DNA of 38,898 nt. Source: Candidatus Poribacteria bacterium (GTDB taxonomy: Bacteria; Poribacteria; WGA-4E; WGA-3G). The position numbers were made by a program, and so were the translations under genes. The stretch spans positions 15,910 to 54,807 of the forward strand of contig VXPE01000011.1 of assembly GCA_009839745.1 (NCBI GenBank). The letters are read 5' to 3'. How positions within the stretch are numbered: position 1 is the stretch's first letter; each line of letters starts with the position of its first letter. Under the pieces are notes generated by a model. That model saw only the letters and a program-made list of their open reading frames with translations, was not told where the DNA came from and ran no database searches. Of the stretch, positions 21,842-29,752 are shown one piece after another.

Positions 21842-21870
21842 ATTATAAATTATCTTGAAATTTAAAGCAA
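21842..21870 (-). promoter_or_regulatory. sigma-70 promoter of mntA-hepT
   Basis: On the minus strand TTGCTT (21870-21865), a 17-nt spacer and perfect TATAAT (21847-21842). The surrounding TTTAAATTTCAAGATAATT block is nearly the same as at 20033-20061. Confidence 0.7.
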
Positions 21871-21926
21871 TTCTTTATATGATGTTTCGCAAGAAAACGA
21901 TACCGCTACCCGCTTGAGGAAAGAAC

Positions 21927-22736
21927 ATGACACCGAAACAGAAATACCTCTTTGACCTACGTGGCTACCTACATTTAAAGAACGTCCTGATGCCAGAAGA
22001 ACTTAGCAACGCACAGGCAGCTATCGAACGACTTGTGCAAGCATCGCCAGATGAATTGCCACCCGGCATCAGTCGCGGCGGTGAAGGGTTCTCCAATGGG
22101 TTCTCCTCCGATAAATCGCTTGAGGCACTCACACTACATCCGGCTACCTGGCCCATCATCAAAGAATTGACGTGGAACAAACCCCGTTTCAATCGTGGAT
22201 CGCTTGTTGTAAATACGCACGAGCGACAGGAGATGACACCATTGCACTGTGGCGGTGAAGATTTCCGCTGGACTCGACGCTACGGTGTCAGAAACGATCA
22301 GATCTTCACGAATGACATTGTGTGTTTCTTCTACTTCACGGATGTCTATCCGGGTGACGGGGGTTTGATCGTCCTACCGGGTTCTCACAAAAGCGAGTTT
22401 GAACGTCCTGAGAATCTGTTTTTCCCTAACCCTGACACCCCAGATATGCCACTTCACCCCGCGCTCGTTAATGTGACACCGAAAGCCGGAGATGTTGTGA
22501 TTATCACTGAACTGTTGACCCACGGCGTGCTGGTGTGGAAACCGACGGATCGCGATCGGAGATTCCTGATTCTGCGATACAAGACGCAGTTCTTTCAAGA
22601 CGAGCGTGGGATCCGGGAAGTCTTCCCACCTGAAGTGATGGAGAGGCTCTCGCCCGAGACGAAAGAATTGGCGGCTTATGGACCCGAGTGGGAAGAAAAG
22701 GATCTTGTTAAACAGGATACCGTGACGTTAACGTAA
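21927..22736 (+). CDS. phytanoyl-CoA dioxygenase (PhyH) family protein
   Basis: 269 residues, Fe(II)/2-oxoglutarate oxygenase type. It has the N-terminal FDLRGYLHLKNVLMPEEL and a double-stranded beta-helix with TPLHCGGEDFRW, GGLIVLPGSHKSEF and the distal histidine in ITELLTHGVLVW. The usual H-x-D is not literal: the first histidine is followed by CGGED, so the acidic ligand may be displaced or the protein divergent. An arginine follows (DRDRRFLILRY). GAGGAAAG precedes the start. First gene of a PhyH-GNAT-PhyH operon. Confidence 0.8.
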   Translation: MTPKQKYLFDLRGYLHLKNVLMPEELSNAQAAIERLVQASPDELPPGISRGGEGFSNGFSSDKSLEALTLHPATWPIIKELTWNKPRFNRGSLVVNTHERQEMTPLHCGGEDFRWTRRYGVRNDQIFTNDIVCFFYFTDVYPGDGGLIVLPGSHKSEFERPENLFFPNPDTPDMPLHPALVNVTPKAGDVVIITELLTHGVLVWKPTDRDRRFLILRYKTQFFQDERGIREVFPPEVMERLSPETKELAAYGPEWEEKDLVKQDTVTLT

Positions 22737-22750
22737 TCAGGCGAATCGCA

Positions 22751-23158
22751 ATGGAAATCGTTAGAGCAGAACTTACCGATGCCGAAAGGCTTGCTGAACT
22801 GAACCAGCACCTTATTGAGGACGAGCGACACCCGAATCCGATGAACATCGCCGAACTCACCCAGCGGATGAAAACGTGGTTGGCAACTGATTACATTTGT
22901 TATGTGGCGAAGCAGAACGCAGGTATTGTCGTCTACTGCTTATACAGGAATGATGGTAGACATTACTATATGCGGCAATTGTACGTGGACAGAGCGCACC
23001 GACGCAAAGGGATCGCGACGCAGTTGCTGGATTGGTTATACGAGAACGTATGGACGGATAAGAAGGTCAGATTGGATGTACTTGCCCATAACGAGGATGC
23101 CGTCGCCTTTTACAAGAGATACGGATTCAGAATTGGTGTCTTCAGGATGGAAAAATAA
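22751..23158 (+). CDS. GNAT family N-acetyltransferase
   Basis: A 135-residue single GNAT domain. The acetyl-CoA loop is HRRKGIATQLLDWLYE, preceded by YYMRQLYVD and followed by LDVLAHNEDAVAFYKRYGF, the classic C-terminal block. The acceptor is unknown. It lies 14 bp after one PhyH gene and ends just before the next, consistent with an operon whose products act on the same metabolite (inference). Confidence 0.85.
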   Translation: MEIVRAELTDAERLAELNQHLIEDERHPNPMNIAELTQRMKTWLATDYICYVAKQNAGIVVYCLYRNDGRHYYMRQLYVDRAHRRKGIATQLLDWLYENVWTDKKVRLDVLAHNEDAVAFYKRYGFRIGVFRMEK

Positions 23159-23178
23159 GAAGTGTGAGGGAATCAAAG

Positions 23179-24099
23179 ATGAAATACGACGCAGTAAACC
23201 GAACCTTTGATTGTGAACCGACGCTTACCGATACACAGGTGCTACAGTACTGTCGGGATGGCTACCTGCAACTCCAAGGGGTCGTTCCTGATGAGATTAA
23301 TCAGCGCACGTGCGATTATCTCAACGGCGATTTGCCGATAAATCCGTGTTTCATGCCCGAGGGGATGACACACGCCGATTTAGAACGGATGCGGGATACA
23401 CATGAACCCAGCTCGATTCTGCTTGAGGACTGGTATATTGAACATGTCCTGCTAAACCGTGAACTCGCCGGCGCATTGCGTTCATTGCTCGGTAAGGACG
23501 TTGGGTTACCTGTGTTAGTCAGCAACCATCGTGTTAAGTGTCCGATGCCCGCACAGGGATGGCACCACGATGCCGATCACGTCTTTGGTCCTGAAACCAA
23601 CTTTGTGGAGGTCTTTTACTTCCCGCAGGATACACCGATGGAATTGGGTCCGACAGAGATTCTGCCGGGTTCACATATCCGTTCCACAAGTCGAGATATA
23701 GCCGAGAAAGGGGTTTCAAGCGAGGGACCGGCGGGTTCGTTTGTTATCCACTCGCAAAGCATCCTCCATCGTCGCGGTGAATCCACAGCGGAAGGGCTGC
23801 GCCACATGTTGAAATACAGTTATTGGCGGACGGTCCCACCGACACGGGACTGGAAGGAAGAATCAGAATTTGATCCCCAGACTGCCGAATACGGTGGACA
23901 CGGCGTGGCGAGATACGTGGCACACATATTCTACTGGCTCTGCGGCAAAAGCGATGAATTTCGGGTCATCGGTGGGCAAGCGTGGCCCTGGTCGAGTGTG
24001 AACCAAATCGGTCCTTCCTATGGGTTTGGACACAAAGAAGGTTACCTCCCGAACTGGCGAAAGGACAATCCTGATGACTACGCTATTCCATCTTCCTAA
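23179..24099 (+). CDS. phytanoyl-CoA dioxygenase (PhyH) family protein
   Basis: About 306 residues with a well-preserved metal triad: QGWHHDADHVFG (H-x-D) and the distal ILHRRGES histidine, plus TEILPGSHIRST. ATG 23179, with GAGGG at 8 nt, is preferred to GTG 23164. The C-terminal extension is aromatic-rich (AHIFYWLCGKSDEF, GHKEGYLPNWRKD). Third gene of the PhyH-GNAT-PhyH operon. The substrate is unknown. Confidence 0.85.
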   Translation: MKYDAVNRTFDCEPTLTDTQVLQYCRDGYLQLQGVVPDEINQRTCDYLNGDLPINPCFMPEGMTHADLERMRDTHEPSSILLEDWYIEHVLLNRELAGALRSLLGKDVGLPVLVSNHRVKCPMPAQGWHHDADHVFGPETNFVEVFYFPQDTPMELGPTEILPGSHIRSTSRDIAEKGVSSEGPAGSFVIHSQSILHRRGESTAEGLRHMLKYSYWRTVPPTRDWKEESEFDPQTAEYGGHGVARYVAHIFYWLCGKSDEFRVIGGQAWPWSSVNQIGPSYGFGHKEGYLPNWRKDNPDDYAIPSS

Positions 24100-24134
24100 T
24101 TTACCTTGCGGATAAGTAACGGGGTCCCATAAGG

Positions 24135-24401
24135 TTAGCGACCCAATGCATCGAGTTGAACACGATACCGTTTTTCAGTGGTATCAAGCAACGCTTCGAT
24201 GACCTTCTCCGTGTCCCCCGACTCCGCAACAAGGGTTTCCATCTGCTCCACTGCGAAAGATGGAACGTGGCTAAAACAGTTCTGAGAAGACTTGTCGAGA
24301 TGATTCCCAACGTTTAAACTCAGCACTAACAACAGTGCGCGTTCCAATCGTTCAATACGTTCGTCACGCGCTTTAAGTTCTTCCAACACATCCATTTGCA
24401 T
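24135..24401 (-). CDS. small coiled-coil protein, unknown function
   Basis: 88 residues starting MQMDVLEELKARDERIERLE, with a heptad-like helix to about residue 35. A polar C-terminal half (EQMETLVAESGDTEKVIEAL) follows. GGAG lies 9 nt before the start. No domain is recognised. It sits alone on the minus strand between the PhyH operon and the restriction gene. It could be a regulator or a structural peptide; there is no direct evidence. Confidence 0.5.
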   Translation of the reverse strand: MQMDVLEELKARDERIERLERALLLVLSLNVGNHLDKSSQNCFSHVPSFAVEQMETLVAESGDTEKVIEALLDTTEKRYRVQLDALGR

Positions 24402-24470
24402 TTACCAGTCTCCAGTCCATTTATCGCTTCCTATTGCCCACAAATCTAAAGAATTCGTAATGCAGAAACA

Positions 24471-25250
24471 CTATAGGTATTCTATGGCACTACCATACAC
24501 CGAAGTCTGACGATTTTCTACAAAGATTACTGCAAAGTTGCTTTGAAGAAGACTAAGAATCGCAGGAGAATTGAAACGCCACTTAGCTTGCTTATAATGA
24601 ACGTTGGAGTCTGTCCGGATCTCAATTTCCCCGACATTTTTATTGCTATAGCGGAAAATTACTTTTTGAGCATCCATTTGTCCACGTCCACGCGCCCTTG
24701 AATTCTCAATCTGCAGCTTCATTGATAAAAGTCTCACAACATCTTCAGCAGAAAATAAATGGAAATGCTTTTGGTCTAAGGGAACATCTTGACGGGACAG
24801 ATCTTTGGACAAAATAGAAAGAAAACCCACTTCATTTCCATTGAAAATCGCTTTTGATAGCAGTTGTGGAAAAATAGTCGGTCTACATATTTCGTCTTTC
24901 AATTGGCGCATTGGCTCTTGAAGACGTTTTTTGAAATAGATTTTGTCCTCGAAATAATCATTTCGATTTTCTGGAAACGCGTCTATACAATCAATGAATA
25001 GATCTGCAAGATTTCCTATTTCCCGAAATTCCGTGTTGGTTACAAAACGCTCTCTACCATATAGGAAAATCTGCCACCATTCACCTCCTTTGACAGAGTA
25101 AGTATTATCTGACTGGTCAATCACATCTGTTTTGTCTGTTCGATCACCAACGACATCACCATCAATAAGATAAGCGAAGTGTTGCTCATTAATATGTCCA
25201 GTTCTTTTTTTGTAAGATGCTGCCGTCGATGTCATAGCCCTTTTTAACAT
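24471..25250 (-). CDS. probable type II restriction endonuclease
   Basis: 259 residues immediately after a D12-class methyltransferase, sharing one base with its stop codon (TAATG). The N-terminal part GHINEQHFAYLIDG, TDKTDVIDQSDNTYSVKGGE and WWQIFLYGRERF has the D...VK pattern of PD-(D/E)XK nucleases (D42 and K54). The rest contains no other known motif. The recognition site is not predictable. The locus looks AT-richer than its neighbours, suggesting acquisition by transfer. Confidence 0.75.
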   Translation of the reverse strand: MLKRAMTSTAASYKKRTGHINEQHFAYLIDGDVVGDRTDKTDVIDQSDNTYSVKGGEWWQIFLYGRERFVTNTEFREIGNLADLFIDCIDAFPENRNDYFEDKIYFKKRLQEPMRQLKDEICRPTIFPQLLSKAIFNGNEVGFLSILSKDLSRQDVPLDQKHFHLFSAEDVVRLLSMKLQIENSRARGRGQMDAQKVIFRYSNKNVGEIEIRTDSNVHYKQAKWRFNSPAILSLLQSNFAVIFVENRQTSVYGSAIEYL

Positions 25251-26185
25251 TATCTCTCCTTCACGATTAAAAGTTCATGCGATTGTTTGACATGATCAGT
25301 GCCATTCTCTATTCGGTTTTTACCAATCCGGGTTTCGCCTTGCCCCAATGTATACTGCCATTGAACTTCAATTACCTGAAAATCTGTATACCATTCCCGG
25401 ATAGTTGCGCAGTCGTTATAGGAAAGCACAAAACCGCCCTTGTGTGCATGAAGCAGGTCGCGTAGCAACGCATGATCGAAACCTTTATGATGCACAGGGA
25501 AATTCCGTTGTGGATAGATACCCCGAAACATTTTACCTTCATCAAGATAGTAAGGAGGATCACAATAAAGGAACTCCCCTTGATGCATAGGAATTGTTTC
25601 TTCAAAACTCCCATGTTCAACAGAAAGTGAAGGACATTCAAAATAACGCACTTTGTCTACAGAGCGGACGTATCTCTCCGGGGACTCATAAATCTTGGAC
25701 ATCCAACCGAGAAAACCGGGACCATAGGAAAGATTATGATTAAACCAATAGTGTGCAGCCAACTCTAGTGGATCTGAAATGAGGGACTCCTGGGTCCAGT
25801 GTGCCTTGAGTTGGGTTTTAATCTCTGCATACTGCTCCTTCGTTGGCTGCCATGCTGCAAGCCTATCAGCAAGTTCATGATTAGATGAAAGTTGTACCTG
25901 CCAATAGTTCACAAGAATATCAAAGACATCATATCCACGAACCTGTATACCGAGTTCTTTCGCACAGGCAATTTCTATAGAACCTCCACCCATAAACGGA
26001 GACATAAGTTTATCAAGTCCATCAGGTATATGTTCAATAATATGCCCAACACCCAAGCTTTTTCCACCTGCATAACGCAAGGGTAACCCATTATAGCGCG
26101 TATATTTAAATTTACCCTTACTTTTGAGTTTGTCTAAAAAGTAATCTTTTACAGGAATTTCCAAAGGGATCATCTCTTGTCGCAT
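25250..26185 (-). CDS. D12-class DNA adenine-N6 methyltransferase
   Basis: 311 residues. The S-adenosylmethionine-binding motifs LRYAGGKS (37-43) and SPFMGGGSIE (62-71) and the catalytic DPPY (209-212, CDPPYYLDEG) identify the Dam/M.MboI-like class. GGGG lies about 6 nt before the start. It protects host DNA against the adjacent endonuclease (24471-25250). The 26186-26374 interval upstream holds no gene. Confidence 0.9.
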   Translation of the reverse strand: MRQEMIPLEIPVKDYFLDKLKSKGKFKYTRYNGLPLRYAGGKSLGVGHIIEHIPDGLDKLMSPFMGGGSIEIACAKELGIQVRGYDVFDILVNYWQVQLSSNHELADRLAAWQPTKEQYAEIKTQLKAHWTQESLISDPLELAAHYWFNHNLSYGPGFLGWMSKIYESPERYVRSVDKVRYFECPSLSVEHGSFEETIPMHQGEFLYCDPPYYLDEGKMFRGIYPQRNFPVHHKGFDHALLRDLLHAHKGGFVLSYNDCATIREWYTDFQVIEVQWQYTLGQGETRIGKNRIENGTDHVKQSHELLIVKER

Positions 26186-26374
26186 TATTTTTCCCCTTCT
26201 GACAGATTTTTAAAATAGCAATTCATAGCATTCCCCAATCACCGCTAGCCGCCAATTACGACGGGGGGAAGAGCAGTACAAACAGAGAGATTTTCTGTTC
26301 ATAGCAGCTCACCTGAACATTAGTTTAGATAGTATATCAAAAAAAGATAAAAAAAGAAACAAAAATGTTTCGCG

Positions 26375-28048
26375 CTAATCCTCATAGATAATAAGTACTT
26401 GATTCGTTTCAACGTTCTGTAAGGTTTGGACGCTGCCACAGAGCCACCGCACCGTTAGCGTATCAACCCGCGTTGCATCCGCTAATCCGAAATGTAAACG
26501 GAGGTCGTTCTGACTGAGGTAGCCCGAACCGCTTTTGACCTCACGCATCTGTGTCAATCCCCCAGAAACAACGGTCACTCGTGCCCCAATTGCATCTCGG
26601 TTGCAACGGGTCCCGATGAGCTTGACCGCCAACCATCGCGACGTGTTGTCACCGTCGTTCCGTAAAACGGTCGGAGCGTCTTTGAGGTTGGAAACAACGA
26701 TATCAACATCGCCGTCGTTATCTATATCACCGAAGGCAGCCCCTCGACTGACTTTTTTCTGTGCGATCGCCGCATCAGGATTTTCGGAAAAACGGATACC
26801 CCGATTGTTCAGGAAAAGTTGATTCGGCTGTGCATACGTGCCAATCGGATCGATCTCGGCGATATTGTCATCAAGGTGACCATTGGCAATAAACAGATCC
26901 AACCATCCATCATTGTTAACATCGATGAAATCGACACCCCACGCTAAATAGGGGAGACTCCTCTCACCGATCCCTTTGGCGAAACTCATCTCGGTAAAGA
27001 ATCCGCTCTGGGCATTGTGATAGAGACTATTCGTCTGATCCTGAAAATTCGTAATCACGATATCGAGATAACCGTCGTTATCGAAATCGCCGAGATTCGC
27101 GCCCATCCCGCTATAGGCACGTCCCTCCTCGCTGAGCGCAACACCTGCGAAAAGCGCGTCCTCCATCATCCTCATGTCGTTCCGTTCATTGCGATAGAGA
27201 AAATTCGGGGTGGTATCGTTCGCAACGAAAATATCAACATCTCCATCGTTATCCACATCGCCGCAGACAACGCCCAACCCCTTTCCATTTGCTGTGCTGA
27301 CACCTGCCGACTCTGAGACATCCGTGAAGGTGCCATCACCGTTGTTCCGGTAGAATACATCAGCCACACCGGGGAGCGCTTCCGGCGTGCAATACGTCAG
27401 AATCCCTTGCCGAGAGCATTCTGGATTCGTCTCTGGGTCGAATTGAACATAGTTGACGACATAAAGATCCAGATACCCATCGGCATTAACGTCTACAAAG
27501 GCGCATCCACTACTGAACTGATCGCCGGCGACACCCGCAGTGGCAGTAACATCCGTAAAAGTGCCGTCTCCATTGTTGTAATACAGCACATTGGGACCGT
27601 AGTTCGTCACATAGAGATCCGTGAAACCGTCGTTGTTGTAATCACCGACACAGCACCCCAACCCGTAGCCCGTATCACCGACAGAAGCCTCGTCCGTTAT
27701 ATCGGTGAAAGTGCCACCCTCGTTGCGGTAGAAACGGTTTGTTGGGGGAATAGACGAGGTCATCCCCGGTAAATCGCTACCGTTGACGAAATAGAGATCC
27801 ACATCCGCGTCATTGTCGTAATCGAAGAGGGCAACGCCGCTGCCGATCGGTTCAATAAAGTATTTCTTGCCACTCTCACCGTTCACATGCCGAAATTCAA
27901 TACCGAGTTCCGTAGTTACATCGGTGAAACGGACCCCTTGATTTTGTGAGGAATCGGGTTGTGCGAATAAAGATGTTAGCACGAGGTGTAAGAGAAAGAG
28001 GATAAGAGCTAAATGGATTGTGGATCTCGTCAATTTTTTGTAACGCAT
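26375..28048 (-). CDS. secreted FG-GAP/VCBS repeat protein with ASPIC-UnbV domain
   Basis: 557 residues with a signal peptide (hydrophobic core IHLALILFLLHLVLTSLF, cleavage near FA/QPDSS). About eight FG-GAP/VCBS-like repeats follow, each with a calcium-loop pattern such as DYDNDADVDLYFVNG, DYNNDGFTDLYVTNYG and DVDNDGDVDIFVAND, forming a beta-propeller. The C-terminal ASPIC/UnbV domain runs from WLAVKLIGTRCNRDAIGARV to the LNV-type end. CRTAC1-like proteins of this kind are exported and calcium-binding. The function is unknown. Confidence 0.9.
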   Translation of the reverse strand: MRYKKLTRSTIHLALILFLLHLVLTSLFAQPDSSQNQGVRFTDVTTELGIEFRHVNGESGKKYFIEPIGSGVALFDYDNDADVDLYFVNGSDLPGMTSSIPPTNRFYRNEGGTFTDITDEASVGDTGYGLGCCVGDYNNDGFTDLYVTNYGPNVLYYNNGDGTFTDVTATAGVAGDQFSSGCAFVDVNADGYLDLYVVNYVQFDPETNPECSRQGILTYCTPEALPGVADVFYRNNGDGTFTDVSESAGVSTANGKGLGVVCGDVDNDGDVDIFVANDTTPNFLYRNERNDMRMMEDALFAGVALSEEGRAYSGMGANLGDFDNDGYLDIVITNFQDQTNSLYHNAQSGFFTEMSFAKGIGERSLPYLAWGVDFIDVNNDGWLDLFIANGHLDDNIAEIDPIGTYAQPNQLFLNNRGIRFSENPDAAIAQKKVSRGAAFGDIDNDGDVDIVVSNLKDAPTVLRNDGDNTSRWLAVKLIGTRCNRDAIGARVTVVSGGLTQMREVKSGSGYLSQNDLRLHFGLADATRVDTLTVRWLCGSVQTLQNVETNQVLIIYED

Positions 28049-28071
28049 AGTCTGTGTATATGGTATAATGG

Positions 28072-28099
28072 TTCTCAGTTTTCAGTTCTCAGTTTTCAG
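28072..28099. repeat. two perfect 14-bp tandem repeats
   Basis: TTCTCAGTTTTCAG occurs twice back to back (28072-28085 and 28086-28099), upstream of the minus-strand FG-GAP gene. Unknown role; may affect the promoter of that gene. Confidence 0.6.
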
Positions 28100-28216
28100 T
28101 TAAGAGGTATTCTTGTAACAACTTACCTATCTTTGGAGTCCTCCAAGTGCAGGGGTATTGTCATAAAAACGGGAATCTTCTAACCGTTACTGACAACTAT
28201 AAAAGGAGAATTTCTA

Positions 28217-29188
28217 ATGGCTAATACTCTACGTTTCGGTGTTGTCGGTTTAGGTATGGGCATGAACCGCTCCCGTATGATTCACAGCACAGACGGTGCG
28301 GAACTCGTTGCCGTGGCGGATCTCGTCGAAGAACGACGCAAGTCGGCTGAAGAGAACTTCGGCTGCGAAAGCCACGACGATGCGCTTGAGATGTTCGATC
28401 GCGACGATATTGACGTGGCAATGATTATGACACCGAGCGGTCTCCACGGTAAATTTGGAGAAGAAGCCGCACGCCGCGGTAAACACGTCATCACCACAAA
28501 ACCGATGGATGTCAGCGTCGAAAATTGCAACTCCCTTATTAAAACATGTGAAGACAACGATGTCAAACTGCTTGTCGACTTCGGTGAACGATACGGCACA
28601 CATAACCGTCAGATTCAGCACGCACTCGCAACGGGTGCTCTCGGTAGACCCCTTCTCTGCGAACTCCGCATGAAGTGGAAACGTCCGGATAGCTACTACG
28701 TCGGTTGGCACGGCACATGGGAACTCGACGGTGGCGGTTCTATCATGAATCAAGGCGTGCATTACATCGACTTGATGGTCTGGTTCATGGGTCCCGTCAA
28801 ACGCGTTATCGGTGCACACTTCGATGTCTACGATCACGAAAATTGTGAAACCGAGGACATGACCTCGGCGATTCTTGAATTTGAAAACGGCGCGCTCGGA
28901 CACGTCCTGACGACGACGACCTTCCCGGGGAGCAGCGTCTCAATGATCCACGTCCACGGCGAAAAAGGCATTGTCGGTCTCGGACCGGAGATTTGGGAGT
29001 TTGTCGATGATGATGAACCCGAAATCGAACTTCCGCCGTATCCAGATAACGTCATCGAGGATGCGCTCCAAGTCATCAACGACGGTGGCTCACCGGCAGT
29101 CGACGGCTATGAAGGCAGACGTTCTGTCGCTCTCAACATGGCTATCTACGAATGCGCACGGACCGGCAAAGCGGTCGAATTATCATAG
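28217..29188 (+). CDS. Gfo/Idh/MocA family oxidoreductase
   Basis: 323 residues. It has an N-terminal Rossmann fold (FGVVGLGMGMNRSRM, AVADLVEERR) and THKP-type region HVITTKPMDVS, where the conserved lysine is preceded by T instead of the usual E. GGGSIMNQGVHYIDLMVW holds the C-terminal catalytic histidine. It oxidises or reduces a sugar or cyclitol using NAD(P). AAGGAG lies 8 nt before the start. A strong terminator follows. Confidence 0.88.
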   Translation: MANTLRFGVVGLGMGMNRSRMIHSTDGAELVAVADLVEERRKSAEENFGCESHDDALEMFDRDDIDVAMIMTPSGLHGKFGEEAARRGKHVITTKPMDVSVENCNSLIKTCEDNDVKLLVDFGERYGTHNRQIQHALATGALGRPLLCELRMKWKRPDSYYVGWHGTWELDGGGSIMNQGVHYIDLMVWFMGPVKRVIGAHFDVYDHENCETEDMTSAILEFENGALGHVLTTTTFPGSSVSMIHVHGEKGIVGLGPEIWEFVDDDEPEIELPPYPDNVIEDALQVINDGGSPAVDGYEGRRSVALNMAIYECARTGKAVELS

Positions 29189-29199
29189 ACATCCTTCCG

Positions 29200-29229
29200 A
29201 GGCGGGTCTCAATGCCCGCCTATTTTTTC
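29200..29229 (+). terminator. rho-independent terminator of the Gfo/Idh/MocA gene
   Basis: AGGCGGG (29200-29206) and CCCGCCT (29215-29221) form a 7-bp GC-rich stem with an 8-nt loop, followed by six T residues (29223-29228), 12 nt after the stop codon. Confidence 0.85.
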
Positions 29230-29327
29230 TATAAACATACCGCTCTTACAGGGCTCAATTATTCTTTTCAATGGCTTTCTATAAACATTGCGTCCCTATA
29301 GGACTAAAGATGGAAGCCATTCCCATG
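29227..29327. repeat. imperfect direct repeats in the gene-free interval
   Basis: TTCTATAAACAT begins two similar units (from about 29227 and 29278), followed by CGCTCTTACAGGGCT or GCGTCCCTATAGGACT, each ending in a short palindrome. AATGGCTT (about 29269-29276) and AAGCCATT near 29314-29321 form an inverted pair around the second unit. These are intergenic repeats without a gene. Confidence 0.4.
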
Positions 29328-29398
29328 TTTTTTGTAGGAGACAGGTGTCATTTTGCACAAGAATATTTTCAAATCTAAAAAACGCCTTTCTTTCTAAC

Positions 29399-29560
29399 AG
29401 GACTTACGCAAAGTGCCTGAAAAAGCCGTTATTTTAGCGAATTAACCCCCTAAAGAATCAACGGTATGAAGTCCGTATGGACTTCCCCGGGTATGAGGTC
29501 TCCCGTGTGGGCTTCCCCGCCCCTTATCAGGGGGACTTTAAGAGGAACTGCGTAAGTCGT
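29399..29560. mobile_element. MITE-like element, AGGACTTACGCA family, copy 2 with internal insertion
   Basis: AGGACTTACGCA (29399-29410) and TGCGTAAGTCGT (29549-29560, one mismatch) bound 162 bp similar to 7374-7492. The central CCCCCT-TATC-AGGGGG hairpin is split by an extra 60-65 bp (about 29455-29519), which itself contains a perfect hairpin GAAGTCC-GTAT-GGACTTC (29468-29485) and a diverged second copy of that unit. No ORF. Confidence 0.65.
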
Positions 29561-29652
29561 AATCTATAGTAACATGAAAAGCGGAGGATGTCAAGGAGAA
29601 ACGGTAGAAGCAGTGGCAGCGTTGAATCCCACGAATGTGAGAAAAATTTCGC

Positions 29653-29681
29653 TTGACAAAAAACAATGCATCTATTACAAT
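29653..29681 (+). promoter_or_regulatory. strong sigma-70 promoter of the helicase gene
   Basis: Perfect TTGACA (29653-29658), a 17-nt spacer and TACAAT (29676-29681). The leader carries the hairpin CACACTG-TTTGTC-CAGTGTG (29701-29720) before the GGGAGG ribosome-binding site. Confidence 0.75.
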
Positions 29682-29752
29682 TGTTTTTAACATTACACCT
29701 CACACTGTTTGTCCAGTGTGCGGGGGAGCTTTGGAGTGCGAGGGAGGTTTGA

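Noticed and set aside
28250-28903. Long minus-strand ORF inside the Gfo/Idh/MocA gene
   Set aside because: Antisense shadow of a clear oxidoreductase; no motif of its own.
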